A stretch of 6,601 nt of DNA from Flavobacteriales bacterium UBA5871 (lineage in GTDB: Bacteria; Bacteroidota; Bacteroidia; Flavobacteriales_D; Crocinitomicaceae): positions 1 to 6,601 of the forward strand of contig DJFN01000205.1 of assembly GCA_002432085.1 (NCBI GenBank). The letters are read 5' to 3'. Positions 1 through 6,601 of this stretch are shown piece by piece. The position numbers were made by a program, and so were the translations under genes. How positions within the stretch are numbered: position 1 is the stretch's first letter; each line of letters begins with the position of its first letter. The notes under the pieces were generated by a model. The model was given only the letters and a program-made list of their open reading frames with translations, had not been told where the DNA came from and searched no databases.

Positions 1-1516
1 GTATGCCCAGACCTGGAGCGGACAGGTAGCCAACATCGTTTACAATAAATGTACTCCTTGTCACCGGGATGGCGGAATTGCACCGTTTTCACTTGTGAAC
101 TACGGCGAAGTCGCACCGATGGCAGCTGCTATGCACGAAGCCATTGTCTCGGGCGAAATGCCACCATGGCCACCGGATAACAATTACCAGGAATACGCGC
201 ATGCACGTTCGTTAAGTACCGACGAAAAGACCACGTTGTTGTCGTGGCTCACCAACGGAACGCCTGAAGGAAATCCCGACGACACGCCGCCGCCGCCTGT
301 TTTTAATCCGGGCTCGGTGTTGGGCAACGGCGACCTGACGCTCCGCATTCCGGATTACCGAAGCAATGCACAGGGCGGCCAGGACGATTATGTCTGTTTC
401 GCTATTCCGACTGGTTTGACGCAGCAGCGCACAATCCGCGCTATCGAGATCATTCCCGGCAACCGTGAGATCGTTCACCACGCTTTGGTTTATGTAGATC
501 CGTCGGCATCTTATCCGACAGATACGGTGGGCGGCGATTGTGGCGGCCCGCAGAATGCCGCGTTGATTACAGGTTACACTCCGGGCTCCACGCCATTGGT
601 GTTTCCTTCCGGGCCGGGCTTCAAGCTGGGAATGACCATTCCGGCGGGCAGCAACATTATCCTGGCGATGCATTATCCCGAAGGCAGCTACGACATACTC
701 GACAGTACGAAAGTGATCTTCCATTTCTATCCGCCCGGAGAAACGGGAATCCGGCAGGTTTCAGCCGCACCTGTGTTGCAGAACTGGTCGCTGGCGTTTC
801 CGCCGAATCAGCTAACCGATGTCACGGCGCAATATCCGGCCAGTGGTGGTCTGCCGATCGATATGTCGGTGCTAAGCGTCTTCCCGCACATGCATTTGCT
901 GGGTGAACGGATCAAAGCCTATGCGATTCCGCCATCCGGCGATACGATCAAATATGTCGACATTCCGCATTGGGATTTCCACTGGCAGGATTTCTATTTC
1001 TTCCGGCACGTGCAACGAACTCCGGCAGGATCAGTCATAAAAGGCGAAGGACTTTACGACAATACGGTCAACAATCCGCACAATCCGAGCAATCCGCCGC
1101 AATGGGTTTTTGCAGGCGAAAGCACCACCGACGAAATGTTCATGGTCTATTTCCATTATATGTTTTATATGCCGGGCGATGAGCTGCACGACCTCGAAGA
1201 GCTCATGAATGTCGGAATGACCGAGCTTTCCAATTCCGCCAGTGATTCCTGGAAGATCTATCCGGTTCCGTTTTCCGATGAGGTCACGATTCAATACGAT
1301 CAATTAACGGCCGGCGACAGGGTTTCGCTTTACGTCTACGATCTGCAGGGTAAAGTCGTCAAAATACTGGCTAAAAACGAAGTCGTCGGCGAGTCGTTTA
1401 CCGGTTTCACCTGGGACGGAACGAACGAGGCAGGCGAAACAGTCGCGAAAGGATTGTATACGCTTTCATTGAACCGAAACGGGGCGTTCAGCGCCGGAAG
1501 AGTGCTGAAGAATTAA
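1..1516 (+). CDS. Secreted cytochrome c / copper type II monooxygenase-like protein with T9SS sorting domain (5'-partial)
   Basis: The frame is open from base 2, so the gene begins before the window; the GTG at 95 is only an internal codon. A c-type heme motif CTPCH is encoded at 50-64, and a likely axial Met lies in GEMPPWPP (Met codon at 158). After a proline-rich linker (about 284-300) comes a core resembling peptidylglycine/dopamine hydroxylases. It has a His-His pair (476-481, VHHALVY), a third His in AMHYPEG (671), an H-x-H in FPHMHLLGE (887 and 893) and a Met in [10 protein letters not shown] (1136). These match the two-copper ligand set of that family (HH+H for CuH, HxH+M for CuM). 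Cysteines at 395 and 539 could form disulfides. From about 1250 (WKIYPVPF) to the end it matches a type IX secretion C-terminal sorting domain ([13 protein letters not shown], terminal VLKN). Inference: it is exported across both membranes and oxidises an unknown substrate, perhaps with heme as electron donor. Domain assignment is strong; the substrate is unknown. Confidence 0.88.
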   Translation, partial: YAQTWSGQVANIVYNKCTPCHRDGGIAPFSLVNYGEVAPMAAAMHEAIVSGEMPPWPPDNNYQEYAHARSLSTDEKTTLLSWLTNGTPEGNPDDTPPPPVFNPGSVLGNGDLTLRIPDYRSNAQGGQDDYVCFAIPTGLTQQRTIRAIEIIPGNREIVHHALVYVDPSASYPTDTVGGDCGGPQNAALITGYTPGSTPLVFPSGPGFKLGMTIPAGSNIILAMHYPEGSYDILDSTKVIFHFYPPGETGIRQVSAAPVLQNWSLAFPPNQLTDVTAQYPASGGLPIDMSVLSVFPHMHLLGERIKAYAIPPSGDTIKYVDIPHWDFHWQDFYFFRHVQRTPAGSVIKGEGLYDNTVNNPHNPSNPPQWVFAGESTTDEMFMVYFHYMFYMPGDELHDLEELMNVGMTELSNSASDSWKIYPVPFSDEVTIQYDQLTAGDRVSLYVYDLQGKVVKILAKNEVVGESFTGFTWDGTNEAGETVAKGLYTLSLNRNGAFSAGRVLKN

Positions 1517-2796
1517 GCCAGAATCGCCTGTTCGAGCAGATGCGCCAGGTAGTAAACGTCCTCGAAGGAATTGTACAATGGCACCGGAGCTACGCGGATC
1601 ACATTAGGTTCGCGCCAATCGGCCACGACGCCTTCGGCACTTAAAGCATCGAAGAGGGCTTTGCCTTTTCCGTGAACGAGAATGGACAATTGGGCTCCGC
1701 GACGTGATTTCTCGCGTGGCGTGATGATCTCGAAGCTGCAGCGGTCGCCGTGTCTGGTCGACAGATCGTCGATCAGGAATTCGAGGAAAGCCGTCAGTTG
1801 CTCGCTTTTCTGTTGCAGGCGTTCCATACCGACTTCATCAAAGATCTCGAGGGAAGCCATGTGTGCGGCCATTCCAAGAACCGGCGCGTTGCTCAGCTGC
1901 CAGCCTTCGGCACCTTCCATCGGCTTGAATCCCGGCTCCATCTGGAAACGCGTGGATTTATCGTAACCCCACCAGCCGGCAAAACGCGGCAGATCGGGAC
2001 GCATGGCAAAACGCTCATGGACGAACATGCCCGAAACGCCACCAGGACTTGAGTTTAAATATTTATAAGAACACCACGCTGCAAAATCCACATCCCAGTC
2101 GTGGAGCTTCAACACCACATTTCCGGCCGCATGTGCCAGGTCGAAACCGACGATCGCACCAACGGCATGTCCCGCTTTGGTAATGCCGGGCATATCGAGC
2201 AGCTGACCGGTGTAGTAATTCACACCGCCGAACATCACGAGCGCCAGTGTGTCGCCAAGGTCTTCGATTTTCGCCAGGATATCTTCTTCGCGCAGCAATT
2301 GCTCGCCCTCACGTGGAGCCAGCGCAACGAGGTCCGTTTCCGGATTCAGCCCGTGAAAACGCACCTGTGATTCGAGTGCATACAGATCGCTTGGAAACGC
2401 TTTGGCTTCGCAGAGGATTTTGGTGCGCTTTCCTTGCGGACGGTAGAAAGACACCATTAGCAAATGCAGGTTGGTGGTCAGCGAGTGGGTGATTACCACT
2501 TCTTTTGGCTTCGCACCGACCAGGCGCGCCGCTTTTTCTGTCAGCAATTCATGGTAGGAAAACCACGGATTTTTTCCGTGAAAGTGACCTTCCACGCCCC
2601 ATTTGGCCCAGTCGTCGAGCTCCTGCTGCACGGCAGCCTGTGTTGATTTCGGCTGCAAACCGAGGGAATTGCCCGTGAAATAACGCACCTGTTTTTCATG
2701 AAACGTTGGAATATGAAAACGGTCGCGGTAGGACTTTAAAGGGTCGGCGGCGTCGAGCGCCTGTGCTGCTGCAAGAGAATTGACAAATGAAGCCAT
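1513..2796 (-). CDS. kynU: Kynureninase (EC 3.7.1.3)
   Basis: PLP-dependent, fold-type I cytosolic hydrolase that cleaves kynurenine to anthranilate plus alanine, or 3-hydroxykynurenine to 3-hydroxyanthranilate plus alanine. It acts in tryptophan degradation or de novo NAD synthesis. The 427-residue length is normal for the family. Visible family signatures are [12 protein letters not shown] near residue 40, [10 protein letters not shown] near 105 (cofactor phosphate region), [10 protein letters not shown] with Asp219 and His222, and [13 protein letters not shown] with the Schiff-base Lys245 preceded by Tyr244. The His-to-Lys spacing of 23 agrees with my recollection of the Pseudomonas enzyme (H204, K227). 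The start is the ATG at 2796 (MASFVNSL). Upstream there is only a weak CAGG and no true Shine-Dalgarno, as expected in Bacteroidota. It is divergent from hemL across 88 bp and convergent with the copper protein, overlapping it by four bases. No other kynurenine-pathway gene lies in the window, so it appears to be a single-gene unit. Confidence 0.96.
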   Translation of the reverse strand: MASFVNSLAAAQALDAADPLKSYRDRFHIPTFHEKQVRYFTGNSLGLQPKSTQAAVQQELDDWAKWGVEGHFHGKNPWFSYHELLTEKAARLVGAKPKEVVITHSLTTNLHLLMVSFYRPQGKRTKILCEAKAFPSDLYALESQVRFHGLNPETDLVALAPREGEQLLREEDILAKIEDLGDTLALVMFGGVNYYTGQLLDMPGITKAGHAVGAIVGFDLAHAAGNVVLKLHDWDVDFAAWCSYKYLNSSPGGVSGMFVHERFAMRPDLPRFAGWWGYDKSTRFQMEPGFKPMEGAEGWQLSNAPVLGMAAHMASLEIFDEVGMERLQQKSEQLTAFLEFLIDDLSTRHGDRCSFEIITPREKSRRGAQLSILVHGKGKALFDALSAEGVVADWREPNVIRVAPVPLYNSFEDVYYLAHLLEQAILA

Positions 2797-2815
2797 GTTT
2801 AAACCTGATTTCTGC

Positions 2816-2823
2816 TAATTTTG
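2816..2823 (+). promoter_or_regulatory. Candidate Bacteroidota -7 promoter box for hemL
   Basis: TAATTTTG matches the Bacteroidota housekeeping sigma-factor -7 consensus TAnnTTTG at every fixed position. It lies 61 bases before the hemL ATG in the kynU-hemL intergenic region. Transcription would begin near 2830. No clear TTG/TTTG -33 element sits at the expected spacing (a GTTT at 2797-2800 is the nearest weak candidate), so this is a single-box match. Confidence 0.4.
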
Positions 2824-2835
2824 TTCGCTATTCAG

Positions 2836-2853
2836 GCCCTTTTTTCAAAGGGC
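2836..2853. other. Perfect 7-bp inverted repeat in the hemL leader
   Basis: GCCCTTT (2836-2842) and AAAGGGC (2847-2853) are exact reverse complements around a four-base loop: TTTC on the plus strand, GAAA on the minus strand. If hemL starts from the -7 box at 2816, the hairpin falls almost at the 5' end of the mRNA, about 30 bases before the ATG. No T-run follows on either strand, so it does not look like an intrinsic terminator. A leader-stabilising hairpin or a protein-binding dyad between the divergent kynU and hemL genes are both possible. Confidence 0.5.
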
Positions 2854-2884
2854 GGTCCAAAGATACACATTACAGCAGATAACT

Positions 2885-4177
2885 ATGAAGCAGACAGTTT
2901 CCGAATCCCTTTACGCTACTGCAAAAACCTATTTTCCCGGAGGCGTGAACTCGCCGGTGCGGGCATTCAAATCCGTTAACGGAACTCCGTTGTTCATCCG
3001 GAAAGGCGATGGCGCGCATATCTGGGACGAAGACGACAACAAGTTCATCGATTTTTGCTGCAGCTGGGGACCACTGATCCTGGGGCACAATCACCCGGAA
3101 GTGTATAAGAAAGTGGTCGAAGCGCTTGGAAACGGTTCCAGCTTCGGGGCACCGACACGTCTCGAGAACGAGCTGGCCGAGCTCATCATCGCCCGCAATC
3201 CGTTCATCGATAAGATCCGTTTTACCAGTTCCGGGACCGAAGCCGTGATGTCGGCTATTCGCATGGCGCGCGGTTATACCGGTCGCAACAAGATCGTGAA
3301 ATTCGAAGGCTGCTACCACGGTCACAGCGATTCGTTGCTGGTGAAAGCGGGCTCGGGTCTCGTTACTTTCGGGAATTCTTCCAGCGCCGGCGTACCGGAA
3401 GCGTTTGTGAATGAAACACTCGTATTGCCGCTCAATAATCCCGAAGCGCTGCACGCCTGCTTTGCCGAATTCGGGAAAGACATTGCGTGTGTGATCATTG
3501 AGCCGATTCCGGCCAATAACGGTCTGCTGTTGCAGGAAGAAGGTTTCCTGACATTGCTGCGCGAAGTGTGTACGCAACACGGCGCTCTGCTGTTCTTCGA
3601 CGAAGTGATTTCCGGATTCCGCGTGGCGTTTTCCGGCGCGGCGGAGTGGTACGGCATCACGCCCGATATCGTTTCCTATGGAAAAATCATTGGAGGCGGC
3701 TTGCCGGTGGGTGCTTACGGAGCACGAAACGAGATCATGGCGCAAATCTCTCCCGACGGACCGGTTTACCAGGCGGGAACGCTTTCCGGAAACCCGGTGG
3801 CGATGGCGGCAGGAATTGCCCAGCTGACCGAGATTTCCAGGCCCGGTTTCTACGAAGACCAGGAGCGTCGCACGAAGCTGTTTGTAGACAAGATCAACGA
3901 GCACGCGCAGGCGAATAACTATCCGTTCGAGCTGGTGATGATCGCATCTATTTTCTGGATTTCGTTCGACAACTCGAAACGCATTCGCAACGCGGAAGAG
4001 ATCAACTCCGACATGACCGGTTTCAAGCAATTGCACCGTGCGCTGCTGGAACGGGGCGTTTACCTCGGTCCGAGCGGTTACGAAGTCGGCTTTGTATCAT
4101 CGGCCCACACCGAAGCGGTCCTCGACGAAGCTGCGGCGGTGTTTACGGATGCACTCGACGCGATTTTCAAGGCTTAA
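2885..4177 (+). CDS. hemL: Glutamate-1-semialdehyde 2,1-aminomutase (EC 5.4.3.8)
   Basis: Converts glutamate-1-semialdehyde to 5-aminolevulinate, the committed tetrapyrrole precursor, in the C5 (glutamyl-tRNA) route. It is a cytosolic, PLP-dependent class III aminotransferase-fold enzyme. The 430-residue length is typical. Family motifs appear in order: FPGGVNSPVRAF near residue 18, CSWGPLILGHNHP near 60, the gating-loop segment SFGAPT near 85, TSSGTEAVMSAIR near 115 (cofactor phosphate), EGCYHGHSD near 142, FDEVISGFR near 240, and SYGKIIGGGLPVGAYG with the Schiff-base Lys267 (Lys265 in E. coli). The C-terminus keeps the GVYLGPSGYEVGFVSSAHT block. The ATG at 2885 gives the expected N-terminus, with no Shine-Dalgarno before it. 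The stop at 4175-4177 abuts the next gene's ATG, so the two form an operon. Transcription may start from the -7 box at 2816. Confidence 0.97.
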   Translation: MKQTVSESLYATAKTYFPGGVNSPVRAFKSVNGTPLFIRKGDGAHIWDEDDNKFIDFCCSWGPLILGHNHPEVYKKVVEALGNGSSFGAPTRLENELAELIIARNPFIDKIRFTSSGTEAVMSAIRMARGYTGRNKIVKFEGCYHGHSDSLLVKAGSGLVTFGNSSSAGVPEAFVNETLVLPLNNPEALHACFAEFGKDIACVIIEPIPANNGLLLQEEGFLTLLREVCTQHGALLFFDEVISGFRVAFSGAAEWYGITPDIVSYGKIIGGGLPVGAYGARNEIMAQISPDGPVYQAGTLSGNPVAMAAGIAQLTEISRPGFYEDQERRTKLFVDKINEHAQANNYPFELVMIASIFWISFDNSKRIRNAEEINSDMTGFKQLHRALLERGVYLGPSGYEVGFVSSAHTEAVLDEAAAVFTDALDAIFKA

Positions 4178-4828
4178 ATGCAAAGTTTCCAGCCCGGCGA
4201 CGTTTTTTATGACCGCGATCCGGTTACGCAGCTTTATTACATGTATAAAGTCATTCGTTCGGAAGAAAACGGAAAGCTTTTCGTTGCTGCGTGGTGGCCC
4301 GATCCCGATTGTCCGGCAACGGAGAACCGCGCTGTTTTTTCCATCCGGACAGATTGCGAAGAGCTTGATCGGGCTATTCTGAAAGATCCGGTTTTGCTTT
4401 TGAACGAGCCGGTAACATCCCGCGAGACGGAAGCGTATGACAACTTCATCCGGATCCGTGACGGCTTGCGCAAACGCGTGCAGGAACCGGCTTTTCTTAT
4501 GGAACAAGCGCAACAACGTATCGCCGAAGAATCCTGGGAAGAAGCAGCTTATTTATTGACATTGGCGGCTCCGTTTGCCAAATACGATGCGGACCTGTTC
4601 GCTCAGCGCGGCCGGTGTTATTTGCAGCTGGCACGCTATTCGGAAGCCATTGCTGATTTCGAACATTCGCTCGACCTGCGGCCCGATCATCCCGAAACGC
4701 TCTACCATTGTGCGCTGGCGTCTTACCGTTACCGGAAATTTGAAAAAACCAGAGAGAAGCTGGAACGATTGCTTGCGCTGGAGCCTGAAAATGACGCTGC
4801 AAGGGAATTACTTAACCTCCTCCCTTGA
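4178..4828 (+). CDS. TPR-repeat protein with an uncharacterised N-terminal domain, co-transcribed with hemL
   Basis: 216 residues, starting on the base directly after the hemL TAA, which implies translational coupling or reinitiation. Residues 1-95 form a compact, aromatic-rich domain (FQPGDVFYDRD, LYYMYKVIR, LFVAAWWPDPD, then DPVLLLNEPVTSRE) that I do not recognise by name. It reads like a small beta-rich module. Residues about 105-205 hold two clear tetratricopeptide repeats, 138-171 (LFAQRGRCYLQLARYSEAIADFEHSLDLRPDHP) split as helix pairs, and 172-205 (with LYHCALASYRYRKFEK and LLALEPEND), preceded by a degenerate one at 105-137. TPRs usually mediate protein-protein contact. There is no signal peptide or membrane segment, so it is probably cytosolic. 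The final codons (NLLP, stop) lie inside a CT-rich dyad repeat, so the natural C-terminus may have been altered by that element. A role in heme synthesis is suggested only by position. Confidence 0.85.
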   Translation: MQSFQPGDVFYDRDPVTQLYYMYKVIRSEENGKLFVAAWWPDPDCPATENRAVFSIRTDCEELDRAILKDPVLLLNEPVTSRETEAYDNFIRIRDGLRKRVQEPAFLMEQAQQRIAEESWEEAAYLLTLAAPFAKYDADLFAQRGRCYLQLARYSEAIADFEHSLDLRPDHPETLYHCALASYRYRKFEKTREKLERLLALEPENDAARELLNLLP

Positions 4829-4850
4829 GAGAGGATTGAGGAGGGTGGCC
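4816..4850. repeat. CT/AG-rich imperfect dyad repeat overlapping the TPR gene's 3' end
   Basis: CCTCCTC at 4816-4822 is the exact reverse complement of GAGGAGG at 4838-4844, with a 15-base spacer. CCTC at 4819-4822 can alternatively pair with GAGG at 4831-4834. The stop codon of the upstream TPR gene (4826-4828) lies in the spacer. No T-run follows, so it is not a canonical terminator. It shares the nine bases CCCTTGAGA (4822-4830) with the repeat at 6578-6586. It resembles the dispersed CT-rich intergenic repeats seen in Bacteroidota genomes, which is a judgement from memory and not from a search. Confidence 0.5.
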
Positions 4851-4956
4851 TAAAAATTGTCTCCTAACCAATTCAAATTCACTGATAAAATACAGGATTC
4901 AAGGGCTCATCCTTAAAAACCTTTACGCCGTGACGAGAAAGTCTAATTGTTTTTCT

Positions 4957-4964
4957 CACTTTTG
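4957..4964 (+). promoter_or_regulatory. Weak candidate -7 box upstream of the GH3 gene
   Basis: CACTTTTG differs from the Bacteroidota TAnnTTTG consensus at one fixed base. It lies 39 bases before the GH3 ATG, in the 175-bp gap 4829-5003, which is AT-richer than the flanking genes. No -33 TTG sits at proper spacing (the TTG at 4947-4949 is too close). Apart from this and the dyad repeat at its left edge, the gap shows no gene and no convincing terminator. Confidence 0.2.
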
Positions 4965-5003
4965 TATTGATCGTAAGACCGTTCACGAGAAGCAAAACAC
5001 TCC

Positions 5004-6530
5004 ATGCCCATTATCGGTAAACTACTGAAAAAAACCTCGGAGATCACGTATCGCCGGACATCCCGCAGGGGACTGGATTACAAGGATCAATTGAAGACCC
5101 TTGAGAAATTGTTACGTTATTGCTCCCGTACGGATTTCGGTACGCAGCACTTTTTTTCCGAGATCCTGCAGGAAAATGACATGGTGGCGGCTTTTCAGCG
5201 CCACGTGCCCATAACGGATTACGATCGTTTCCACAGCGAATGGCTCTACCGCTCGATTGAAGGCGAGCGCGACGTAACCTGGCCGGGCGTGGTAAAATAC
5301 TATGCACTTTCTTCCGGAACAACAGGTTCGCCAAGCAAGCGCATTCCGGTGACGCGTCAGATGATCCGCTCGTTTCAGCGAACGACCATTAAGCAGTTTA
5401 CTTCCGTTGCCGAAATGGATCTGCCGGAAGTATTCTTCCAGAAATCGTTCCTGGCCGTAGGTGGCTCGACCAAGCTCGAAAAGGTCGGAAAGCATATCGA
5501 AGGCGATATGTCGGGCATTCTGAAGAAACACACTTCCATCGTATTATCGCCGCTCACCAAGCCCGATGCTGCTACAGCGGAGATCCGCAACTGGAACGAA
5601 AAGCTCGACAAGCTGGTCGAAATGGCGCCTTCCTGGGACATCAGTACGATTGCCGGCGTTCCGAGCTGGTGCATCATGCTCATGGAGCGCATCGTGGAAC
5701 ATTACAAAGTCAACAACATTCACGACGTCTGGCCGAATCTCGAGCTCTATCTGTTCGGTGGCGTTTATATCGAGCCGTACCTGACGCGTTTGCAAAAAGT
5801 ACTGGGCCGACCGGTACATATCATGAATACCTACCTGGCCAGCGAAGGTTATTTTGCCTACCAGGCCCGCGAGGAAAGCGAAGGCATGCAGATGCTGCTC
5901 AAAAACGGTATTTTCTTCGAGTTCATTCCGTTCAACCGCGACAACTTCGATGAAGAAGGCAACGTGAAACAAGGCGCGGAAGCACTCACGATCAACACCG
6001 TTCATGAAGGCGAAGATTACGCGCTCGTTATTTCGACCAACGCCGGTTTGTGGCGCTATATGATCGGCGATCTCGTTCAGTTTACCGACGTCAAGCGTCG
6101 TGAGATCAAAATCACCGGCCGCATCAAGCAATACATGAGTCTTTCGGGCGAACACCTTTCGCTCGACAACATCAACGTTGCCATCCAGAAAGCAGGCGAG
6201 GAACTGAATGTCGACATTCCGGAATTCTGCATGTACGCCGATACCGAAAAGCAATGTCACCGCTGGTTTTTCGGAACCAGTCACCCGGTTGATGCGGATG
6301 TTCTGATGAAAACCGTCGACCGCTTAATCGGCGAATTAAACGACGACTACAAAGCCGTCCGCAAATACGACACGCTGAAAAATCCGATCGCCACCAGCGC
6401 CGACGTGGGTCTCTTTTACCAGTTCCTGGCCGAAAACGGTCGCTTCAACTCCCAGAGTAAATTTCCGCGCGTGATGAACCACAAGCAGTCGCAGGAATGG
6501 GTGAAGTTTCTGGAATCGAAAAAATATTAG
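5004..6530 (+). CDS. GH3 auxin-responsive promoter family protein (acyl-adenylate-forming amido synthetase-like)
   Basis: 508 residues, close to other bacterial GH3 proteins and shorter than the roughly 600-residue plant enzymes. GH3 proteins belong to the ANL-type adenylating enzymes: they activate a carboxylic acid with ATP and transfer the acyl group, in plants to an amino acid. Visible motifs: the P-loop-like nucleotide motif YYALSSGTTGSPSKRIPVT (SSGTTG at residues 103-108), YLASEGYFA with Glu281 (plant YxxSE motif), LWRYMIGDLVQF with Asp356, and ITGRIKQYMSLSGEHLS with Arg374-preceding hinge and Lys375, where the C-terminal domain begins. The ATG at 5004 (MPIIGKLLKK) fits the usual bacterial N-terminus, with no Shine-Dalgarno. 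There is no signal peptide or transmembrane segment, so it is probably cytosolic. It is separated from the TPR gene by 175 bp, so it is likely a separate transcription unit. The acyl and amine substrates cannot be inferred from the sequence. Confidence 0.93.
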   Translation: MPIIGKLLKKTSEITYRRTSRRGLDYKDQLKTLEKLLRYCSRTDFGTQHFFSEILQENDMVAAFQRHVPITDYDRFHSEWLYRSIEGERDVTWPGVVKYYALSSGTTGSPSKRIPVTRQMIRSFQRTTIKQFTSVAEMDLPEVFFQKSFLAVGGSTKLEKVGKHIEGDMSGILKKHTSIVLSPLTKPDAATAEIRNWNEKLDKLVEMAPSWDISTIAGVPSWCIMLMERIVEHYKVNNIHDVWPNLELYLFGGVYIEPYLTRLQKVLGRPVHIMNTYLASEGYFAYQAREESEGMQMLLKNGIFFEFIPFNRDNFDEEGNVKQGAEALTINTVHEGEDYALVISTNAGLWRYMIGDLVQFTDVKRREIKITGRIKQYMSLSGEHLSLDNINVAIQKAGEELNVDIPEFCMYADTEKQCHRWFFGTSHPVDADVLMKTVDRLIGELNDDYKAVRKYDTLKNPIATSADVGLFYQFLAENGRFNSQSKFPRVMNHKQSQEWVKFLESKKY

Positions 6531-6536
6531 GATTTT

Positions 6537-6601
6537 CCTCTCCCTTTAACGCCTCCAAAGGGGAATTATAACCGTCCCCCTTGAGAAGATGAAGCGAAGC
6601 T
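6537..6601. repeat. CT/AG-rich intergenic repeat cut by the window end
   Basis: After the GH3 stop the sequence becomes a run of CT-rich and G-rich blocks: CCTCTCCC (6537-6544), CCTCC-AAA-GGGG (6552-6563), CCCCC (6576-6580) and TTGAGAAGATGAAG. It shares CCCTTGAGA (6578-6586) with the element at 4816-4850. The last nine bases, AGC-GAA-GCT (6593-6601), are the start of an inverted repeat whose right arm continues beyond the window. No coding sequence is visible here. It may also act as the GH3 transcript's 3' end, but no T-run terminator is seen. Confidence 0.4.

Noticed and set aside
212..724. 170-codon minus-strand open frame opposite the copper protein
   Set aside because: Arg-rich antisense translation with no motif; the plus-strand frame holds the copper ligands.
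2780..2784. TTGAC as a -35 or -33 element for hemL
   Set aside because: It lies inside kynU and the gap to the -7 box at 2816 is 33 bases, too long for a Bacteroidota promoter.
2870..4036. Long open frame (388 codons) on the minus strand opposite hemL
   Set aside because: The translation is rich in Arg/His/Val without any recognisable motif and lies wholly antisense to a clear HemL. It is a codon-bias shadow, not a gene.
4038..4382. Plus-strand frame bridging the end of hemL and the start of the TPR gene
   Set aside because: It is out of frame with both real genes, basic in composition and without motifs.
4894..4913. AGGAT / ATCCT inverted repeat as a terminator for the hemL-TPR operon
   Set aside because: A five-base stem with a ten-base loop and no following T-run is within chance expectation.
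5544..6284. 246-codon minus-strand open frame opposite the GH3 gene
   Set aside because: It has no family motif and a biased composition, and it is fully covered by the well-supported GH3 reading frame.
1..6601. Defence island, mobile element, CRISPR array or new system
   Set aside because: All five genes are housekeeping or metabolic types. There are no transposases, integrases, regularly spaced repeats or toxin-antitoxin-like pairs.

Overview
The window is ordinary chromosomal DNA that looks like it comes from the phylum Bacteroidota. The first gene ends in a type IX secretion (T9SS) C-terminal sorting domain, which is essentially restricted to that phylum. None of the visible starts has a strong Shine-Dalgarno sequence, one upstream region carries a perfect TAnnTTTG -7 box, and a bacterial GH3-family enzyme is present. 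Order and genus cannot be fixed from the sequence. I see no tRNA, rRNA, CRISPR array, IS element or phage gene.

Layout, left to right. (1) 1-1516, plus strand: the 3' part of a secreted redox protein whose start lies before the window. It carries a c-type heme motif (CTPCH), a copper type II (PHM/DBH-like) monooxygenase core with all six expected copper ligands, and a T9SS tail. (2) 1513-2796, minus strand: kynureninase (kynU), convergent with gene 1; the two TAA stops share the palindrome TTAA. (3) 2797-2884: an 88-bp divergent intergenic region with a -7 box reading toward hemL and a perfect 7-bp hairpin. (4) 2885-4177, plus: hemL, glutamate-1-semialdehyde aminomutase. (5) 4178-4828, plus: a small TPR protein starting on the base after the hemL stop, so almost certainly co-transcribed. 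(6) 4816-5003: a CT/AG-rich dyad repeat that runs into the TPR gene's last codons, then an AT-richer leader. (7) 5004-6530, plus: a GH3-family acyl-adenylating enzyme. (8) 6531-6601: a second CT/AG-rich intergenic repeat cut by the window edge.

The genes do not form one pathway. HemL makes 5-aminolevulinate for tetrapyrroles. KynU cleaves kynurenines in tryptophan catabolism or de novo NAD synthesis. The GH3 protein probably joins an acyl acid to an amine through an acyl-adenylate. The secreted heme/copper protein probably carries out an oxidative reaction outside the cell or at its surface. The least explained items are the heme-copper-T9SS domain combination, the hemL-coupled TPR protein with an unrecognised N-terminal domain, and the two related intergenic repeats. 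I found no convincing new defence, mobile or RNA system.
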